Positions 36,910 to 48,180 of a stretch of DNA of 64,000 nt are shown here, piece by piece. The stretch is taken from the NCBI RefSeq assembly GCF_001544515.1, contig NZ_FCOL02000021.1:1-64000 (forward strand), given 5' to 3'. Under the pieces are notes generated by a model that saw only the letters and a program-made list of their open reading frames with translations, made no database searches and was not told where the DNA came from. Each line of letters opens with the position of its first letter. The stretch's first letter is position 1. The translations under genes and the position numbers were made by a program. Source of the stretch: Caballeronia terrestris (GTDB lineage Bacteria; Pseudomonadota; Gammaproteobacteria; Burkholderiales; Burkholderiaceae).

Positions 36910-37776
36910 ATGTTCGATCAAGTCGTATTCGCGGGCGGCGGCAACCGCTGCTGGTGGCAAGCCGGATTCTGGGACATCGTGCAGCCCGAGCTGAACCTGC
37001 GTCCGCGCGTGATCACGGGCATCTCGGCGGGCGCCGCCACCGCCTGCATGCTCTACACGAACAACGCGCAGTGGGTCATGGACTACTACTCGCACGCGCT
37101 GCGCGACAACAAGAAGAACGCCTACTGGGGCAATCTGCTACGCGGACAATCGGTGTTTCCGCACTACCGCATCTATCGACAGGCGCTGCTAGACATCTTC
37201 AGCGACCAATTCCCGACGCTCCAATCAGCCCCGGAAATCCGCATCGGAGTCTCGCATTTGCCGCGCTGGCTCGGTGCGCGTAGTGCCGTCGCGGCCGGGC
37301 TGATCGCGTACAACATCGAAAAGTACGTGCGCAAGACGCTGCATCCGACGCTCGGCCAGGCGCTCGGCTTCCATCCCGAATTCGTGACGGCGCAGGAATG
37401 CGCGACAGTCGCCGACCTCGCCGACCTGATCCTGCAATCGTCGAGCACGCCGCCGTTCACGCCGGTCCTGCGCCGCAACGGCCGGCCCGTGCTCGATGGC
37501 GGCATGGTCGACAACGTGCCCGTCGGCGCGCTCGATGCCGCGCCGGGCGTCGTGCTCGTGATGGTGACGCGCCTCTATCCGCGGCCGCAGACGTTCGTCG
37601 TGCCGCACGGCGGCCAGCAGCGCATCTACGTGCAGCCGTCGCGCAAGGTGCCGATTTCGAGCTGGGACTACACCAGCCCGTCGCAGATGCAGCATGCTTA
37701 TGACCTGGGACGCATCGACGGCGAGCAGTTCCTCATGCGCGTGCCGCACCTGACGAGCGCGGCGGCGCATTTCTGA
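36910..37776 (+). CDS. Patatin-like phospholipase
   Basis: A 288-residue patatin-family lipid hydrolase with a Ser-Asp dyad. The start reads 'MFDQVVFAGGGNRCWWQAGFW' with the oxyanion-hole glycines. The nucleophile serine is S39 in 'GISAG' (GXSXG) and the Asp is D196 in 'LDGGMVDNVPVG' (DGG). No signal peptide or membrane segment was seen, so it acts in the cytoplasm or at the inner membrane. Its place between a thioesterase and an OsmC protein suggests fatty-acyl or lipid turnover, which is inference. Confidence 0.9.
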   Translation: MFDQVVFAGGGNRCWWQAGFWDIVQPELNLRPRVITGISAGAATACMLYTNNAQWVMDYYSHALRDNKKNAYWGNLLRGQSVFPHYRIYRQALLDIFSDQFPTLQSAPEIRIGVSHLPRWLGARSAVAAGLIAYNIEKYVRKTLHPTLGQALGFHPEFVTAQECATVADLADLILQSSSTPPFTPVLRRNGRPVLDGGMVDNVPVGALDAAPGVVLVMVTRLYPRPQTFVVPHGGQQRIYVQPSRKVPISSWDYTSPSQMQHAYDLGRIDGEQFLMRVPHLTSAAAHF

Positions 37777-37789
37777 AACTGGAGGAATC

Positions 37790-38266
37790 GTGTCGAAAAA
37801 TCACCGCTACGAAGTGGAAATCGCCTGGACGGGCGATCAGGGCTCGGGCACGTTGCGCTACGACGCCTACTCGCGCGATCACCTCGTGCGCGTGCCGAAC
37901 AAGGTCGCGATCGAGGCATCGAGTGACCCGGCTTTTCGCGGCGATCCCACGCGCCACAATCCGGAGGAACTGTTCGTGGCGTCGCTGTCGTCGTGCCACA
38001 TGCTCTGGTATCTGCACTTGTGCGCAACGAACGGCATCGTCGTGACGAATTACGTCGATGCCGCGCTCGGCACGATGGAAGAAAGCGTGAAAGGCGACGG
38101 CCGTTTCACCGATGTGCTGCTGCGCCCGCGCGTGATGATCGGCGCGGGCGGCGATATTGAAAAGGCAAAGCGGCTGCACGAGGACGCGCACCGCTTCTGT
38201 TTCATCGCGAACTCGGTGAATTTCCCGGTCCGCTGCGAGCCTTCTATCGACGTATCGACTCTCTAG
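37790..38266 (+). CDS. OsmC/Ohr-family peroxide-defence protein
   Basis: A 158-residue OsmC-fold protein. The two redox cysteines are C69 in 'ASLSSCHMLWYLHL' and C137 in 'HRFCFIANSV', the usual spacing for reduction of organic hydroperoxides. The GTG start at 37790 has a strong GGAGGA Shine-Dalgarno 4 nt upstream, which decides it. The 3' end overlaps the stop of the convergent 2-hydroxyacid dehydrogenase gene by 4 bp (38263-38266). It is the last gene of the thioesterase-patatin-OsmC group. Confidence 0.92.
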   Translation: MSKNHRYEVEIAWTGDQGSGTLRYDAYSRDHLVRVPNKVAIEASSDPAFRGDPTRHNPEELFVASLSSCHMLWYLHLCATNGIVVTNYVDAALGTMEESVKGDGRFTDVLLRPRVMIGAGGDIEKAKRLHEDAHRFCFIANSVNFPVRCEPSIDVSTL

Positions 38267-39279
38267 CGCCGCCGCCCGCCGACGAGCGCATCCGGATTCG
38301 ACACGCTCGACGTATCGCCGGCATCGAAGGCGAGGATATTTTTGAACGCCGCGCTGAAATACAGCTCGTAGCTCTCGTGCTCGACATAGCCGATGTGCGG
38401 CGTGCAGATCACGTTTTCCATGCGCAACAGCCCATAGCCTTGCAGGATCGGCTCGCTTTCATACACGTCGATCGCAACCATCCCCGGCCGGTTGTGATGC
38501 AGCGCGTTCAGCAGCGCGTTTTCCTCGAGCAACTCGGCGCGGCTCGTGTTGACGAAGAGCGCTGTCGGCTTCATGCGCAGCAGGTCTTGCTGCGTGACGA
38601 TGCCGCGCGTGTCGTCGTGCAGGCGCAGATGCAGCGTCAGCACGTCGCTTTGTTCGAACAGTGCCTCGCGGCTCTCCGCCACGTCGTACCCATGCTCGCG
38701 CGCGAGTTCCAGCGAATGCTCGCGTCCGTGGACCAGCACGTTCATCCCGAACGCCTTGCCGTATCCCGCGACCAGCCGACCGATCTTCCCGTAACCCCAG
38801 ATGCCGAGCGTCTGTCCGCGCAGCACCTGGCCGAGCCCGAAGTTCGGCGGCAGCGCGGACGTCTTAAGCCCCGACTGCTGCCACGCACCCTGTTTCAGGT
38901 TCGCGACGTACTGCGGAATGCGCCGCTGCGCCGCCATGATGAGCGCCCAGGTCAGCTCGGCGGGCGCGATCGGCGAGCCGGTGCCTTCCAGCACGGCGAT
39001 GCCGCGCTCGGTACACGCGTCGATATCGATATGCCCGCCGCCCGCCTTGCCCGTCTGGCTGATCATGCGCAGACGCGGCAGTTTGTCGAGCAGCTGCGAA
39101 CTGATCCGCGTGCGTTCGCGGATGAGAACGAGCGCATCGACTTCCGACAGTCTGCTAGCCAACTGTCCGAGACCGCGTACCGTGTTATTGAAGACTTTGA
39201 CCTCGTGGTCGTCGAGCAGATGGAAGCAATCCAGCTTCCGGACCGCGTCCTGGTAGTCGTCGAGGATGGCGATTTTCAT
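38263..39279 (-). CDS. D-2-hydroxyacid dehydrogenase (phosphoglycerate-dehydrogenase-like)
   Basis: A 338-residue NAD-dependent dehydrogenase with the start MKIAILDDYQDAVRKLDCF at 39279, ten codons inside the longest open frame. Nucleotide binding is at 'LRGQTLGIWGYGKIGRLVAGY'. The catalytic residues are Arg in 'VNTSRAELLEE', Glu in 'VYESEPILQG' and His in 'ICTPHIGYVEH'. The substrate domain has the 'SQTGKAGGGHIDIDA' segment seen in hydroxyacid dehydrogenases of the SerA-like branch. The reaction is reversible oxidation of a 2-hydroxy acid, substrate unknown. It is convergent with osmC and divergent from pckG. Confidence 0.92.
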   Translation of the reverse strand: MKIAILDDYQDAVRKLDCFHLLDDHEVKVFNNTVRGLGQLASRLSEVDALVLIRERTRISSQLLDKLPRLRMISQTGKAGGGHIDIDACTERGIAVLEGTGSPIAPAELTWALIMAAQRRIPQYVANLKQGAWQQSGLKTSALPPNFGLGQVLRGQTLGIWGYGKIGRLVAGYGKAFGMNVLVHGREHSLELAREHGYDVAESREALFEQSDVLTLHLRLHDDTRGIVTQQDLLRMKPTALFVNTSRAELLEENALLNALHHNRPGMVAIDVYESEPILQGYGLLRMENVICTPHIGYVEHESYELYFSAAFKNILAFDAGDTSSVSNPDALVGGRRR

Positions 39280-39775
39280 GGATATCGATTGGCTTTTGTT
39301 GGGCATCAAACGTGCTGCTTTTTCGCTATGGAAGAAAATGGGCTTGCTAACTTCGGGTAATTACCGATAAATTCGGCGATTTTCCGCTTATTGCACCGCG
39401 TCAAGGAAATTCATGCACTCGGATGGTATGCTTGGACTCCACTTGTTGGGAACGAAGCACGACGTACCGAAAGAGATCCGAATGCGATAAATGCCGGTAA
39501 ACCCGGTTATTGGCGAGGAGACAAGGCAAATTAGTATCTCTTTTTAACAGTTTGTTCCGTGCCGACGCAAGCCGCGATTCCAGACGGCCGCGGCCGGCAG
39601 ACTGATCGGCTCATCACGTCATGCCCGTTTCGCGTAATACCGATGACCGCCGTTTCGCGTGCAGCCCGCCGCCAAACGTTGCCCACGTGTCTTCGGGATT
39701 ACGCCGAATGCGCCTCTCGCAAGGCAGCGTCGATGAGCGAACACCGTTTTCATCCTTAGGAACGGAGACAGCTCG
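39280..39775. promoter_or_regulatory. Long leader and control region upstream of pckG
   Basis: A 496-bp gap without a gene. A 10-bp perfect palindrome GGTAATTACC is at 39356-39365. A candidate promoter for pckG is TTGGCG (39510-39515) and TAGTAT (39532-39537) with a 16-bp spacer, which would give a 5' leader of about 230 nt. A related half-palindrome CCGGTAAACCCGG lies at about 39494-39506. Confidence 0.4.
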
Positions 39776-41641
<1,866 letters not shown>

Positions 41642-41963
41642 TCAGCGATTAGGAAGGTTTCATTGATCAATCCCCATTACTGGGTCTGCATCTGCAGATT
41701 CCGGTTTTGGGGCTTCTATCCCGCCAAATTAGGCGCGGCCAGCTTTCTCGTTACCCACCTGCTTACATAATCCCCACGCTGATGTTGTGTATTGCGCAAC
41801 AATCGGTGAGTTTTCACGTTTATAGGGCGCAAAGACGCAAGCTTTCATCGAAAAAACACCAAGAATCGGCAACTTCTGCACGTTTTCGGAAGTCCTAGGA
41901 TAATTCGCAATTGCGCAGCAGAAAATCTTTAGGTAAGCCGCTTTGGCGGCAGGAGTTGTCCCC
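41642..41963. promoter_or_regulatory. Intergenic control region upstream of the LysR gene
   Basis: A 322-bp gap. Two similar TTGCGCA elements occur at 41791-41803 (ATTGCGCAACAAT) and 41909-41920 (AATTGCGCAGCA), the second next to the palindrome GCAATTGC; these could be LysR sites. No strong terminator for pckG was seen, only a TCTGCA..TGCAGA inverted repeat near 41684 without a T tract. Confidence 0.4.
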
Positions 41964-43058
41964 ATGGATCATTTGCAGTCGATGAAGGTGTTCGTCCGTG
42001 TAGCAGATCTCGGCAGTTTTGCCCGCGCGGCGAGCGCGCTGGATATTTCGAACGCCGTGGCAACCCGGCACGTTGCGGATTTGGAAGGGCGGCTCGGCAC
42101 GCGTCTGCTCAACCGGACGACGCGCAGCCTCTCGCTGACCGAGTCGGGCCAGGTATATCTGGAGCGCGCGCGGCAGATTCTCGATGAACTGGAAGACGTC
42201 GAGCAGATGGTGGTCGCGCGCAATCACGAGCCGGTCGGGTCGCTGCGGATCGTGGCGCCGGTCGTGTTCGGGCTGCACAATCTCGCGCCGGTGCTGCAGA
42301 CCTACGCGCAACGCTATCCGAAGGTCATCCCCGATGTGACCCTCGTCGACCGGCAGGTGGATCTCGTCGAGGAGGGCTTCGACGTGGGCATCGTGATCGC
42401 GCGGCAGGTGCGGAGCGCGAGCGTCGTGACGCGGCGCCTGACGACCGGCTGCATGACCGTGTGCGCGACGCCTGAGTATCTCGCCACGCACGGCACGCCG
42501 ACGCGTCCCGAGGAACTGCTCGCGCATCCGTGTCTGAGTCTGCCGTCGGAATACTGGGGCGACGAGCGCGTGTTCACCGGGCCGGACGGCGAGGTGCGCG
42601 TGCGGCCGTCGAACGTGATCGTCGCGAACAATACCGAGATGTTGCGGCAGTTCGCGCTGCTCGGCATGGGCATCGCTATTTTGCCGAGCTACCTGATCGG
42701 CAACGACACGACGCGCGGCACGCTCGTGCGGCTGCTCTCCGACTACCGGCTGCCGCAGGTCGAGATCAACGTCGCGTATCCGAGCCGGCGGCATCTGCCG
42801 GCGAAGGTGCGCACTTTCATCGATCACCTCGTCGAGCATTTCAGCCAGACGCCGAATCACCAGCTCGGCGAGCAGTGGCTGAAGGACGGCGCAGGCAAGC
42901 CGGCAATCAGCGAGGAATCGACGGAGCCGCTCGTTGCGCATGCCGCGTACGCGCATGCGAGGGAAGCGGAGCCGCGTCCGGTCGATGGCGACCTCGGGTC
43001 GAAGCTCGCGAAGCCGTCGCGGACACGGTTCCGGATTCCGGCGCATTCGCCTTATTGA
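41964..43058 (+). CDS. LysR-family transcriptional regulator
   Basis: A 364-residue LysR-type regulator. The N-terminal helix-turn-helix reads 'MKVFVRVADLGSFARAASALDISNAVATRHVADLEGRLGTRLLNRTTRSLSLTESG', typical of the DsdC/AaeR-like branch that regulates aromatic or organic-acid genes. The effector domain starts near residue 90. It is longer than the usual 300 residues by a C-terminal tail of about 60 residues rich in Glu, Ala and Arg, of unknown use. The ATG at 41964 has an AGGAG Shine-Dalgarno; a TTG at 41943 was rejected. The target genes are unknown. Confidence 0.92.
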   Translation: MDHLQSMKVFVRVADLGSFARAASALDISNAVATRHVADLEGRLGTRLLNRTTRSLSLTESGQVYLERARQILDELEDVEQMVVARNHEPVGSLRIVAPVVFGLHNLAPVLQTYAQRYPKVIPDVTLVDRQVDLVEEGFDVGIVIARQVRSASVVTRRLTTGCMTVCATPEYLATHGTPTRPEELLAHPCLSLPSEYWGDERVFTGPDGEVRVRPSNVIVANNTEMLRQFALLGMGIAILPSYLIGNDTTRGTLVRLLSDYRLPQVEINVAYPSRRHLPAKVRTFIDHLVEHFSQTPNHQLGEQWLKDGAGKPAISEESTEPLVAHAAYAHAREAEPRPVDGDLGSKLAKPSRTRFRIPAHSPY

Positions 43059-43079
43059 GTTTCAAATGCTTCGTGTAAA

Positions 43080-43114
43080 AAAACGGCCCGTGAAGTGATT
43101 CACGGGCCGTTTTG
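43080..43114. terminator. Bidirectional terminator between the LysR gene and topB
   Basis: A stem of about 13 bp (AAACGGCCCGTGA with TCACGGGCCGTTT) around a 6-nt loop, with A and T tracts on the two sides, serving both convergent genes. Confidence 0.9.
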
Positions 43115-43134
43115 CATGAGTCGAGCAGAAAGCC

Positions 43135-45780
43135 TCAGCCGGTCTTTTTAGCGGGTGCCTTCTTCGCAGCCGCCTTCTTGGCCGGCGCTTTCTTCGCAGG
43201 CACCTTGGCCGTCTTCTTGGCCGCTGCTACCGCGACGTCGCCATCGCCTTCATCGTCACCGCTCTCGGCGGGTGCCGCAGCGGCCGCGCCGCGCTTGACT
43301 GCGGTTTTCGCGCCCGGCTTCGGCTCCTTCTTCTCGAATTCGAAGCCGATCTTGCCGTCCGGCTGCTTCACGAGAAACGCCTTGAAATTACGTCCGGTTC
43401 GCGACGACTTGAAGTTCGTCAGCAGATCAGTGCGGCCTTCTTCGAGCAACTTCGACATCTGATCGCGCGCGATTTCCTGCTGCAATATCACCTTTCCAGA
43501 GCGGAAATCGCAGGTTTTCGGGTTTGAAACCGAGTTTTCGCAGACATAGCTCATGCCGTGCTCGTACACGCGCGAGCGACACTTCGGGCACGATCCGACC
43601 GGCGTCTGTTCGGAGAAATCAGGCGGTTCGCCGTCTTCGCCGCCGCTGTCCTGGCCGAAATCGAATTCGAGCTTGAAGTTCTTGATTTCGTCGTCGAACG
43701 AGAGCTTCAGGATCGCCGAGAACGGACGGCCCATCTTGCTGCGGAATCCCGACAGCGGCCCGATCGTCTTCTCGCGCAGCAATTCCTCGACTTCCGGAAT
43801 CTCGAACTGGCGCCCGCCGGGGATTTTCGAGATCGAAAACTCGCACTTCGTACATGCAAAGCGGCGATAGTTTTCCTTCACCTGACCGCTGCAATTCGGA
43901 CACGGCGTTTCGAGCGTCGCGTAATCACCGGGGATCGTGTCGGAGTCGTACTCTTTCGCGCGCTTGACGATGGTCTGCGTCATGCGGGCGATCTCCTGCA
44001 TGAACGCATCGCGGTGCAGATTGCCGCGCTCCATCTGCGACAGCTTGTGCTCCCACTCGCCGGTCAGCTCGGGCGCGGTCAGTTCCTCGACGCCCAGGCC
44101 GCGCAACAGCGTCATGAGCTGGAACGCCTTCGCCGTCGGGATCAGCTCACGGCCCTCACGGACCATGTACTTTTCGCCGAGCAGCCCTTCGATGATCGCC
44201 GCGCGCGTCGCCGGCGTGCCAAGGCCCTTGGCGGCCATCGCCTCGCGCAGTTCCTCGTCCTCGACGAGCTTGCCCGCGCCTTCCATCGCCGAGAGCAACG
44301 ACGCTTCGTTGTAGCGCGCGGGCGGCTTCGTCACGAGACCGTGGGCCGCGACCTTCTCGACATCGACCTTTTCGTCCTTCTGCACCGGCACGAGGTTGGC
44401 GTCTTCCCCGGAGACTTCCTTGCCGTAGACCTGTAGCCAGCCCGGCTCGACGAGCACCTTGCCTTCCGTCTTGAATTGATGCCCGGCGACTTCAGTGATG
44501 CGCGTCGTCACCAGATATTCGGCCGGCGGGAAGAACACCGCGAGAAAGCGCTTCACGACGAGGTCGTACAGTTTCTGCTCTGGCTCGGACAGCGCTTTCG
44601 GCGCCTGTAGCGTCGGGATGATGGCGAAGTGATCGCTGATCTTCGAGTTGTCGAAGATGCGCTTGTTCGGTTTCACCCAGCCCTTGTCGAGCACCTGCTT
44701 GGCGTGCGGGAGATAGTTGTTGCTCTCCTTGAGCATCGCGAGAGTGTCCTTCACCGTGGCGATGTAGTCCTCGGGCAGCGCGCGCGCGTCGGTACGCGGG
44801 TAGGTCAGCACCTTGTGCTTTTCATACAGCGCCTGCGCGAGACCGAGCGTGTTTTTCGCCGAAAAGCCGAAGCGGCCGTTGGCTTCGCGCTGGAGGCTCG
44901 TCAGGTCGAAGAGCAACGGCGACATTTGCGTCGACGGCTTCGATTCTTCCGTGACGGTGCCGGTCTTGCCGCGACAGGCCGCGACAACCGATTCCGCCGC
45001 CGCGAGGCTCCAGAGGCGCGAATCGCGCTGCTCGGGGTCGCCTTCGACGCGCTTGAATTTCGGGTCGAACCAGCGACCTTCGTAGAGGCCCTTTGCGGCG
45101 ATGAACTCGGCGCGCACTTCCCAGTAGTCGCGCGGCACGAAGCGGCGGATTTTCTCTTCGCGTTCGACCACGATCGACAGCGTAGGCGTCTGCACCCGGC
45201 CGACGGTCGTCAGGAAGAAGCCGCCGCCCTTGCTGTTGAACGCGGTCATCGCACGCGTACCGTTGATGCCGACGAGCCAGTCCGCTTCCGAACGACAGCG
45301 GGCGGCATCGGCGAGCGGCTGCATGTCGGCGTCGCTGCGCAGATGCGCGAAGCCGTCGCGGATCGAACCGGCCGTCATCGACTGGAGCCAGAGGCGCTGC
45401 ACCGGCTGCTTCGCCTTCGCGTGCTGCGCGATCAGGCGGAAGATCAGCTCGCCTTCGCGCCCGGCGTCGCAGGCGTTGATCAGGCGGTCGATGTCCTTGC
45501 GCTTGAGCAGCTTCGTCAGCACTTTCAGGCGCGACTCGCTTTTTGCGATCGGATTCAGGTCGAAATGCGGCGGAATGACGGGCAGATTGGCGAAACTCCA
45601 CTTGCCGCGCTTGACGTCGTATTCCTCGGGCGCCGCGATCTCCAGCAAGTGGCCGACGGCGGACGAAAGCACGTATTCGTCGCTTTCGTAGTATTCGTCA
45701 TGCTTGGTGAAGCCGCCCAGCGCGCGCGCGATGTCGTTCGCGACAGATGGCTTCTCGGCGATGATCAGGGCTTTGGACAT
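43135..45780 (-). CDS. topB: DNA topoisomerase III
   Basis: A type IA topoisomerase of 881 residues that decatenates DNA and works with RecQ-type helicases. The start MSKALIIAEKPSVANDIA is at 45780. The TOPRIM acidic motif is in 'NACDAGREGELIFR', and the active-site tyrosine is Y327 in 'VLTYPRTDA', matching the position in E. coli TopB. Two zinc-binding cysteine clusters follow ('CPNCSGQ..CTKC' and 'CPKCRSR..CENS'). The chain ends in a Lys/Ala/Pro-rich tail (AKKTAKVPAKKAPAKK...) like histone H1, which is unusual compared with E. coli TopB. It is downstream of the thioredoxin-like and dprA genes. Confidence 0.96.
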   Translation of the reverse strand: MSKALIIAEKPSVANDIARALGGFTKHDEYYESDEYVLSSAVGHLLEIAAPEEYDVKRGKWSFANLPVIPPHFDLNPIAKSESRLKVLTKLLKRKDIDRLINACDAGREGELIFRLIAQHAKAKQPVQRLWLQSMTAGSIRDGFAHLRSDADMQPLADAARCRSEADWLVGINGTRAMTAFNSKGGGFFLTTVGRVQTPTLSIVVEREEKIRRFVPRDYWEVRAEFIAAKGLYEGRWFDPKFKRVEGDPEQRDSRLWSLAAAESVVAACRGKTGTVTEESKPSTQMSPLLFDLTSLQREANGRFGFSAKNTLGLAQALYEKHKVLTYPRTDARALPEDYIATVKDTLAMLKESNNYLPHAKQVLDKGWVKPNKRIFDNSKISDHFAIIPTLQAPKALSEPEQKLYDLVVKRFLAVFFPPAEYLVTTRITEVAGHQFKTEGKVLVEPGWLQVYGKEVSGEDANLVPVQKDEKVDVEKVAAHGLVTKPPARYNEASLLSAMEGAGKLVEDEELREAMAAKGLGTPATRAAIIEGLLGEKYMVREGRELIPTAKAFQLMTLLRGLGVEELTAPELTGEWEHKLSQMERGNLHRDAFMQEIARMTQTIVKRAKEYDSDTIPGDYATLETPCPNCSGQVKENYRRFACTKCEFSISKIPGGRQFEIPEVEELLREKTIGPLSGFRSKMGRPFSAILKLSFDDEIKNFKLEFDFGQDSGGEDGEPPDFSEQTPVGSCPKCRSRVYEHGMSYVCENSVSNPKTCDFRSGKVILQQEIARDQMSKLLEEGRTDLLTNFKSSRTGRNFKAFLVKQPDGKIGFEFEKKEPKPGAKTAVKRGAAAAAPAESGDDEGDGDVAVAAAKKTAKVPAKKAPAKKAAAKKAPAKKTG

Positions 45781-45942
45781 GACTCGATTTGGTTGGAACT
45801 GGCTGGGCTCCGGTTTGGGACCCTTTAACGCCGCTTTATAGCACACGGTGCGCGGAGCGCGCCTCCCATGTCATATAAAAGCAGCCTGTCGAATGGTGCG
45901 CGCGGACGTTTCATGATCCGCGATGAAGGCTCGTCGGGCTGG

Positions 45943-46320
45943 CTACGCTTCGGCGAGCGCGGGGCGCAATTTCGGCGCGCCGACGATGCCCGGCAGCGCC
46001 GTCAGGTCGACGAGCATGCGCCCGACGATCGACGCCTGCGGCAGCACGGTGCCGAAGAAACGCGTCGTAATGGCGTCCTCGATCAGGATCGTCGGGAAGT
46101 TTTCGACGTCGAGATCCTCGAAGCGGTCCGCCTGGTTTTCGATGTCGATCCACGCGAAGCAGATGTCCGGATGCGCGTCGGCGAGCCGGTCGAATCCCTC
46201 GCGGTAATCACGGCACGTCCCGCACCAGTCGGCGCACAGGCAGGCGACGAAAAGCGTGCCGGGGTCTCCGATACGTTCGGCGATCTGCTCGGCGTCGGTG
46301 TCGAGATTCAGCGCGGGCAT
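45943..46320 (-). CDS. Thioredoxin-family protein
   Basis: A 125-residue thioredoxin-fold protein with active site WCGTC (C33 and C36) in 'LCADWCGTCRDYREGF', and the cis-proline motif 'NFPTILI'. There is no signal peptide, so it should be cytoplasmic, with 'WIDIENQADRFEDLDV' before the cis-Pro as in thioredoxin-like proteins. The start at 46320 (MPALNLDTDAEQIAERIG) was chosen inside a longer open frame. It lies 73 bp downstream of dprA and 162 bp upstream of topB on the same strand and may be part of the same transcription unit. It is not canonical TrxA (WCGPC). Confidence 0.9.
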   Translation of the reverse strand: MPALNLDTDAEQIAERIGDPGTLFVACLCADWCGTCRDYREGFDRLADAHPDICFAWIDIENQADRFEDLDVENFPTILIEDAITTRFFGTVLPQASIVGRMLVDLTALPGIVGAPKLRPALAEA

Positions 46321-46393
46321 GGATTTCCTTGACGGTCCTTTTAGTGCGAGGCGTTTTTGCCGGTAATTTCCGCGAATGTAGCATGAGGCCGCG

Positions 46394-47971
46394 TCAAGAG
46401 CGCTCGATGCGCACGAAGCGGCCTCCGGGGAGTGTTTCGATTCGGCCTGCCAGTTCGAGTTGGAGCAGTAGCGCTTGAAGCGTTGCGCCTTCCAGGTCGG
46501 TGCGCGCCGCGAGGATTTCAAGGGTCGCGGGGGAATGGCCGAGCGCGGTTAGCAGGCGGGTGGTTTCGTCGGTGGCAGGTGCGGCGCGGGCGGAGGCCCA
46601 GGAGACGGTGGCTGCGGGCGGCGGCGCGCGAGTTAGTGTTCGCTCGGGGCTGGCCTCGCTCGCGCGATTCGACGGCGTCGCTGCGTTGTCCCGATCGACC
46701 GCGTGGCCTAGCGCTTCCGTGTGGTCTGCGTCGTCTGCTTTTGGTGCCACCGCGCTGTCTGTTTCGCCTACTAGGCATAGTGCTTCAGTGCTGCCGACTC
46801 GGCTTGCGCAGTTTCCCGGAATCACCCCGCGAGCCCTGCTCGAGTGATAAGTCTTTAATTTGCCGCTGGCTGCGCGCACGCAATTCCCGACCTCTGAACC
46901 GCCGGCTTGGTCCGCGCGAATTGCCGTCGCCGCAACACCGGTCTCGGCTGCGCGCCTCTCCGTTGTCGTGACGTCCTTGCGGCTGCGCGCTGGCTTGTCG
47001 CCAAATCTGTGACGCGGCGCGTCACTGTCCACCAACACCCCGAACTCCTCCAACACGTCTTCCGGCGTCTCCACCAGCTTCGCTCCCTGCTTGATCATCC
47101 GATGACAGCCGCGTGCGAGCGGCGCGTGGATCGATCCCGGTATCGCGAAAACATCGCGCCCCATTTCGTTCGCGAGCCGCGCCGTAATTAACGAGCCGGA
47201 GCGCATCGCCGCCTCGACGATCAGCACGCCTTCGACGAGCCCCGCGATCAATCGATTCCGCTGCGGAAAGTTCTCCGAGCGCGCGGGTGTGCCGAGCGGC
47301 CATTCGGACACGATGGCGCCGTCTTCCGCGATCCGGTGCGCGAGCGCGTGGTTCTTCTGCGGATACACGAGGTCCGCGCCCGTGCCGATCACGGCGGTGG
47401 TGCCCGCGAAGCCATCGAGCGCGCCGCCGTGCGCGGCGGCATCGATGCCGAGCGCGAGTCCCGACACGACCGTCAGCCCCGCATCCGACAGCGCCCGAGC
47501 GAAGCGCCGCGCGTCCTCGATACCCTGCGGCGTCGCCCCACGGCTCCCGACGATTGCGACCGCGCGCGCCTGCAGTAGATCCAGCCGCCCCTTTATATAT
47601 AGAAGCGGTGGCGGATCGGGCATGGTGAGGAGCGCGCGCGGATAGGCGATATCGGCGAGCGTGATGACGTGATTGCCCGGCATCGACGCCCAATCGGCGG
47701 CGCGCTGCACGTATTCTTCGAAGCCGTGACCGAAGCACGGCGGCGGCGCGAGCACGGCCTTGGCGGCACTCTCGCCGGCGACCGCCGCAAGCGCCCCGAA
47801 CGATTGATCCAGCACCGCCTCCGGCCCGCCGAATTCACCGAGCAACGCACGCAACTCGATAGGGCGCAATCCACGCGCGTGAGCAAGCCGAAGCCACGCG
47901 CGCAGGTTGTGGACAAGCGCGGGAGCCAGTTCTGGCGCGGCGGGGACGGTCAGCAGGTCGGGAGTCGTCAT
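46394..47971 (-). CDS. dprA: DNA-processing protein DprA with extended linker
   Basis: DprA loads RecA on incoming single-stranded DNA during natural transformation. The start at 47971 (MTTPDLLTVPAAPELAP) gives 525 residues, longer than the usual 350-400. The extended Rossmann core has 'VAIVGSRGATPQGIEDARRFARALSDAGLTVVSGLALGIDAAAHGGAL', 'PLGTPARSENFPQRNRLIAGL' and 'LARGCHRMIKQGAKLVE'. A C-terminal winged helix (about residues 455-525) matches DprA. Between them lies a low-complexity linker of about 140 residues with cysteines and a different codon pattern (46610-47030). The linker frame stays open. Confidence 0.93.
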   Translation of the reverse strand: MTTPDLLTVPAAPELAPALVHNLRAWLRLAHARGLRPIELRALLGEFGGPEAVLDQSFGALAAVAGESAAKAVLAPPPCFGHGFEEYVQRAADWASMPGNHVITLADIAYPRALLTMPDPPPLLYIKGRLDLLQARAVAIVGSRGATPQGIEDARRFARALSDAGLTVVSGLALGIDAAAHGGALDGFAGTTAVIGTGADLVYPQKNHALAHRIAEDGAIVSEWPLGTPARSENFPQRNRLIAGLVEGVLIVEAAMRSGSLITARLANEMGRDVFAIPGSIHAPLARGCHRMIKQGAKLVETPEDVLEEFGVLVDSDAPRHRFGDKPARSRKDVTTTERRAAETGVAATAIRADQAGGSEVGNCVRAASGKLKTYHSSRARGVIPGNCASRVGSTEALCLVGETDSAVAPKADDADHTEALGHAVDRDNAATPSNRASEASPERTLTRAPPPAATVSWASARAAPATDETTRLLTALGHSPATLEILAARTDLEGATLQALLLQLELAGRIETLPGGRFVRIERS

Positions 47972-48180
47972 GCTAAAATTTTCATATTCCGAAACACAAA
48001 AAGGGTCGTCGTCCGGTCGCGCTCGCGCGCTCGCGACGCACTTAAACGCGGCGCTTCCAAAAGCCGGCGGCGTTGAATCGACGAGGTTCAGCCGCATATC
48101 TTCCGTACCCCGGCCCCCACCCGCAACCTGGCCGAATGGCCAACTTTCGCGCGCTGCCGTGCGCGCCGATAATCCAGAAC

